This document shows, piece by piece, positions 24,074 through 26,432 of a DNA stretch of 26,432 nt. This DNA is from JAWKVD01 sp041398225 (GTDB lineage: Bacteria; Pseudomonadota; Alphaproteobacteria; Caulobacterales; Hyphomonadaceae): NCBI GenBank assembly GCA_041398225.1, contig JAWKVD010000035.1:1-26432 (forward strand). Reading direction: 5' to 3'. The notes beneath the pieces are model-generated. The model worked only from the letters and a program-made list of their open reading frames with translations, did not search any database and was not told the DNA's origin. A program made the translations under genes and the position numbers. Every line of letters begins with the position of its first letter. Position 1 is the first letter of the stretch.

Positions 24074-24175
24074 CTTGTGTCCTGATCCGGCGTCGTGTTG
24101 GCGGCTGGCGGGGCGCCGCCGGTGAATCGCCGAAGGTTACGTCGCCGACAGACGGCACATGTAGGGGCGGGAACT

Positions 24176-24202
24176 CCATACACGGCAAGGGATTGTGTAT
24201 GG
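24176..24202. repeat. 8-bp perfect inverted repeat
   Basis: CCATACAC at 24176-24183 and GTGTATGG at 24195-24202 with an 11-nt spacer, located 103 bp upstream of the cysteine-rich gene and 271 bp upstream of the PAS_5-like gene. The perfect arms and one-turn spacing suit an operator for a dimeric regulator; an RNA hairpin is the alternative. Confidence 0.5.
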
Positions 24203-24351
24203 CGCCCATGCGGCGGGCTGACTCATGCGTACATGCAACACGGATTCAGATTTCATTGATCAGTATGAAGATTGAGTTGCCGGACTCTTGCGCCGAGTCG
24301 CGAACCCACTCAGCCTGAACCTGCGAAGTGATTCGTATCTAAGTAGCGTCT

Positions 24352-24377
24352 GTCCGACGTCGGGCTGTCTGTCGGAC
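24352..24377. repeat. Nested palindrome with GTCCGAC/GTCGGAC arms
   Basis: GTCCGAC at 24352-24358 and GTCGGAC at 24371-24377 form an inverted repeat with a 12-nt spacer. The left arm is also part of a 10-bp perfect palindrome CCGACGTCGG at 24354-24363, and GTCTGTC occurs directly before each arm. A short GGGTTTG follows, too weak for a confident terminator call. It lies about 95 bp upstream of the PAS_5-like start. Confidence 0.4.
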
Positions 24378-24472
24378 GGGTTTGTCAATCAGGATTGGTT
24401 TCCAGTTCGCCGTCGCGCCTCTGGCGTGATCGCGCGAGGACTCGGAAAGTGATCCAGCTACAGGGGCTGGGC

Positions 24473-24979
24473 ATGTCGGACCATCTGGGCGCATTGCGCC
24501 TCAAGGGACAAGAACGCGTCTACGCTTGCTGGCGGGCCTTGCGGTCCGCGAACGGCCGCGTGCGGCGCGACAGGCTGGACCTGTCCGTGATCGCGGGCGA
24601 ACTGGCGCACGTTTCGATCCTCGCTGCTGGCCCCACGGGCTTCCACTTCCGGCTCGCCGGATCGGGCCTGCGGGAGATCTTCCGCACCGATGCGCGGGGC
24701 CGCACGCCGACCGAGTTCGGCGACCTCTGCACCAACAAGGCCTGGATGACGGCGCCGCGCCGCACCCTCGCCGATGGTCAGCCGCAGGCGGGCGTGTGCG
24801 AAACCGACAATGGCGATCTCCACCTCTGGCTGCGCCTGCCGCTGTCCTCGGACGGCGAGCATGACGACCTGGTTCTGTGCCACGACCGGTACCTACCCGT
24901 CGAAGCGCTGGAAGACCTGGAGGAGGCCGCGCGCCAGGCCGACCGGGCGTTGCGCCGCGATCTGGCGGTGGCGGCCTAG
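24473..24979 (+). CDS. PAS_5-like sensory domain protein
   Basis: A 168-residue soluble protein that consists almost wholly of one PAS_5-like domain (alphaproteobacterial family also seen as COG5388). Typical features are an N-terminal helix with a basic/aromatic run (RVYACWRALRSANGRVRRDRLD), then ISPxxx-like positions read as LSVIAGELAHVSIL, and the FHFRLAGSGLREIFRTDARGRTPTEF core, where F-R-L-x-G-x-x-x-x-x-x-x-x-D-x-x-G-R is conserved. There is no kinase or other output domain. Ligand and partner are unknown. I chose the ATG at 24473, with AGGGG six bases upstream; a GTG at 24449 is possible. Its stop shares the palindrome CTAG with the stop of the convergent DUF6624 gene. Confidence 0.75.
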   Translation: MSDHLGALRLKGQERVYACWRALRSANGRVRRDRLDLSVIAGELAHVSILAAGPTGFHFRLAGSGLREIFRTDARGRTPTEFGDLCTNKAWMTAPRRTLADGQPQAGVCETDNGDLHLWLRLPLSSDGEHDDLVLCHDRYLPVEALEDLEEAARQADRALRRDLAVAA

Positions 24980-25743
24980 CAGGGCTCTCCCACACCCAGC
25001 CGTTCGCCATAGTCCTTCAGCGGACCGAGACCCATTTCGGCGCGCCGCGCATCGACATTGGCGCGGTCCTCGATGTCGTGGAACGCCAGCACGTGGTCGA
25101 CGCACATGGCCTGGCTGCCATAGCGCTGCGGCTTGCCGGCATTCATCTGCACGCGATCGAAGATCAGCGCGTATTGCGAGCGCTCGACGTCGTTGCTCTC
25201 CAGCAGCGGCGTCATGCGCTTGAGGGCTTCGGCGCGGAACGCCTCGTCCGGCGAGTGCTGCGCGATCAGCCACGCACTCTGCGAGGCGGCGAGCCCTTCG
25301 ACGCTGATGCGGAACCAGCCCTGTTCGGGAAGGATGGATTTGAGGAAGGCGGTGTTGTCGGCGTCGGCCTCGCCCAGGATCGACCAGATGCGCTGCTGCA
25401 CGGCGTCGAGATCGTCGCGGCCAAGCCCCGCGTCCAGAACCTCGGACAGTGCGATGCGCCCGGCCTGCTCGACGCCGACGCGGCGGTCCAGCTCCTCCAG
25501 CGGCGAGGCTGCGGGATGCACGGCCGCGACGGTCCGCGCCGCCTCGTAGCGATCCTTCCAGTAGGTGAAGACGCGCTCGGCCGCGGGCGAAAGCGGCGCG
25601 TCCTGCGTCTGCGCGAAAACCGCCGGCGCCAGCAGCGCCGCGAGCGCAACGCAGGCGAGGGCGAGCGTCGCCAGCAGGGCGGCGCGTGGCCTGATCCCGG
25701 ACAAGCGGGACGCGGAAGAACGGTTCGCGTAGGGCGGGCTCAT
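24976..25743 (-). CDS. DUF6624 family exported protein
   Basis: A 255-residue protein with a basic N-terminus and a hydrophobic signal segment at about 20-44 ending in AVFA before QTQ, so it is probably exported to the periplasm. The C-terminal part (about 120-250) matches DUF6624: HSPDEAFRAEALKRMTPLL, then YALIFDRVQMNAGKPQRYGSQ, where G-K-P-Q-R-Y-G-[ST]-Q is the signature. The family has no established biochemical role. It ends in a cysteine (C255), with C214 the other one in the domain. The ATG at 25743 is preferred because the longer frame starting at 25911 runs antisense-like through the zinc-ribbon gene; its ribosome-binding site is weak. It follows the zinc-ribbon gene by 35 bp on the same strand, a possible two-gene operon. 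Confidence 0.78.
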   Translation of the reverse strand: MSPPYANRSSASRLSGIRPRAALLATLALACVALAALLAPAVFAQTQDAPLSPAAERVFTYWKDRYEAARTVAAVHPAASPLEELDRRVGVEQAGRIALSEVLDAGLGRDDLDAVQQRIWSILGEADADNTAFLKSILPEQGWFRISVEGLAASQSAWLIAQHSPDEAFRAEALKRMTPLLESNDVERSQYALIFDRVQMNAGKPQRYGSQAMCVDHVLAFHDIEDRANVDARRAEMGLGPLKDYGERLGVGEPC

Positions 25744-25778
25744 CGGGTCGTGCTCTCTACAGGGTCGCCGCACCGCGC

Positions 25779-26030
25779 CTAGTGGTGGTGATGTTTGTCC
25801 TCGGGCGGCAGGTCGTTGAACTTGCCGCATTTGGGGCACTTCACGGCGGTGAAGGGATGATCGTGCATCACGTCGAAATGCGAAACATTGGAGAGCAGCC
25901 GCGTTTTGCATGAGCCGCAGCGATAGGTGATGTCGCCCTCGCCCTCGAGCGCGTAGGTCCCCGGCTCGGGGATCAGCACGCCGTCCATGGAGGCGGGCGC
26001 GTCGATGACGGACATGTCTTTCTGGGGCAT
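25779..26030 (-). CDS. Small zinc-ribbon protein with His tail
   Basis: An 83-residue soluble protein. Two CxxC knuckles, RCGSC (C38, C41) and CPKCGK (C65, C68), lie 23 residues apart and should bind one zinc. The segment between them holds several His (HFDVMHDHPF). The protein ends in DKHHHH, a natural four-His tail. I recognise no specific family; roles in metal handling, nucleic-acid binding or protein contacts are all possible. The ATG at 26030 has GGAAGG six bases upstream; the ATG at 26015 is an alternative. Longer in-frame extensions run into tandem repeats and are not believable. The DUF6624 gene follows 35 bp downstream. Confidence 0.7.
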   Translation of the reverse strand: MPQKDMSVIDAPASMDGVLIPEPGTYALEGEGDITYRCGSCKTRLLSNVSHFDVMHDHPFTAVKCPKCGKFNDLPPEDKHHHH

Positions 26031-26131
26031 GGGAAGCCTTCCGCGCGAACGTGTGGGGATGCGCCGGAGCGGCGCGCCCTGGCGTTGTGGCCGGGCGCGG
26101 GGGCGGGCGTCAAGCGGCGGCGGCTTTCGCG

Positions 26132-26169
26132 CCCATGGTTCCGCACCCATGGTTCCGCGCCCATGGTTC
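26132..26169. repeat. Three tandem copies of a 14-bp unit
   Basis: CCCATGGTT begins at 26132, 26146 and 26160, each linked by CCGCA or CCGCG, giving an exact 14-bp period. Each copy has a CCATGG palindrome. It lies 100-140 bp upstream of the zinc-ribbon gene start. Slippage-generated tandem repeat or protein-binding array are both possible. Confidence 0.65.
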
Positions 26170-26213
26170 AACGTGTTCGGCCGGACCGGCCTGCGCCGTC
26201 CGGTTTTGCATCT

Positions 26214-26234
26214 CTCCCCACGAGAGATGGGGAG
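26214..26234. repeat. CTCCCCA/TGGGGAG hairpin, likely dispersed intergenic element
   Basis: Perfect 7-bp arms CTCCCCA (26214-26220) and TGGGGAG (26228-26234) with the loop CGAGAGA. Similar CTCTCCCC...GGGGAG elements are widely scattered in alphaproteobacterial intergenic DNA, from memory. No T-run follows directly, so I do not call it a terminator. Confidence 0.5.
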
Positions 26235-26376
26235 GCCGGGGCGCGTGGGGCCGCGCCGGGTAAGTTGCCAGCCCTCTCTTTTTGGGAGGTGGAGCTGGCG
26301 TAAGACGCGATCGTCACGCGCCCCGCGGCCGGTTTGAGATCCGGTGCGGCTGGCGGGTTTGGCTGGGGAACACCGT

Positions 26377-26400
26377 CCGTCTCGATAAAGTCTGAGACGG
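26377..26400. repeat. CCGTCTC/GAGACGG inverted repeat
   Basis: Seven-base perfect arms at 26377-26383 and 26394-26400 with a 10-nt AT-rich loop. It could be the stem of a terminator for a gene beyond the window, or part of the same dispersed repeat family as the neighbouring hairpin; no flanking T-run is visible. Confidence 0.4.
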
Positions 26401-26432
26401 GCGGCCCACGTCCAGCATTTGGACCCATTTCC

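Larger units (their letters stand above)
24074..24472. other. Gene-free regulatory-looking region, GANTC-rich
   Basis: This 399-bp divergent gap has lower GC than its surroundings and no convincing gene. It contains seven GANTC sites, at 24124, 24220, 24243, 24283, 24295, 24330 and 24439, whereas about one would be expected by chance for this length. It also holds an 8-bp inverted repeat (24176-24202) and a nested palindrome (24352-24377), listed separately. Promoters for the cysteine-rich gene and the PAS_5-like gene must lie here. GANTC is the CcrM methylation site in alphaproteobacteria, so cell-cycle-linked control is possible. Confidence 0.5.
26031..26432. other. Gene-free repeat-containing end of the window
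   Basis: No convincing gene in the last 402 bp; the open frames here are Pro/Arg/Gly-rich and repetitive. It contains a 14-bp tandem repeat (26132-26169), a CTCCCCA/TGGGGAG hairpin (26214-26234), a CCGTCTC/GAGACGG inverted repeat (26377-26400) and GTCCA/TGGAC arms at 26410-26424. The zinc-ribbon gene promoter should lie at its left side. Confidence 0.5.

Noticed and set aside
24064..24318. An 84-codon plus-strand frame in the divergent gap
   Set aside because: No ribosome-binding site, irregular composition and overlap with the start of the cysteine-rich gene and the inverted repeat.
26132..26169. Possible CRISPR array
   Set aside because: The unit is 14 bp with three contiguous copies and no spacers, and no cas gene is present.
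26168..26428. An 86-codon minus-strand frame at the window end
   Set aside because: Pro/Ala/Arg-rich sequence overlapping tandem and inverted repeats, with no ribosome-binding site or motif.

Overview
The window is GC-rich, gene-dense chromosomal DNA that looks alphaproteobacterial, probably from the Caulobacterales/Maricaulales/Hyphomonadaceae range. Evidence: a MucR/Ros-type regulator, DUF2336, PAS_5-like and DUF6624 proteins, strong codon bias with long antisense shadow frames, and an intergenic region rich in GANTC, the CcrM methylation site. The lineage is inferred from gene content; no rRNA or marker gene is present. I saw no tRNA, rRNA, CRISPR array, transposase, integrase or phage gene.

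Layout. 1-222 is the tail of an unidentified gene. 557-2840 holds an atypical receiver protein followed 22 bp later by a membrane GGDEF-EAL protein, probably a c-di-GMP signalling pair. 2857-6291 (minus) is a large autotransporter. 6509-9219 (minus) holds an oligopeptidase B-like S9 peptidase and MsrB. Then come a GIY-YIG-like protein (plus) and a MaoC-type dehydratase (minus). The MaoC gene shares a palindrome-rich divergent promoter region with an unusual protein: a ribbon-helix-helix domain, one membrane helix and four EF-hands. An MFS transporter (minus), a DoxX-like membrane protein and a DUF2336 protein follow.

14947-22981 is the dominant unit: a nine-gene, mostly overlapping operon for an Mrp-type monovalent cation/proton antiporter. 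The order is E-F-G-(MrpA C-terminus fused to MrpB)-C-D, then a second D-like subunit that is frameshifted in this sequence, a small two-helix protein and a third D-like subunit. This follows the archaeal Mbh antiporter module rather than the classical MrpA-G order. Downstream are MucR, a cysteine-rich membrane-anchored protein, a regulatory-looking 399-bp gap, a PAS_5-like protein, a DUF6624 protein, a zinc-ribbon protein and about 400 bp of repeat-containing noncoding DNA.

Best candidate for something new: the RHH-TM-EF-hand protein (10465-11460), which looks like a one-component transmembrane calcium sensor. Two GTCCGGAC palindromes 23 bp apart lie upstream of it, and a further TGTCCGGACA copy lies at the start of the Mrp operon. 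The frameshift in the second D-like subunit (about 20123-20126) also deserves checking.
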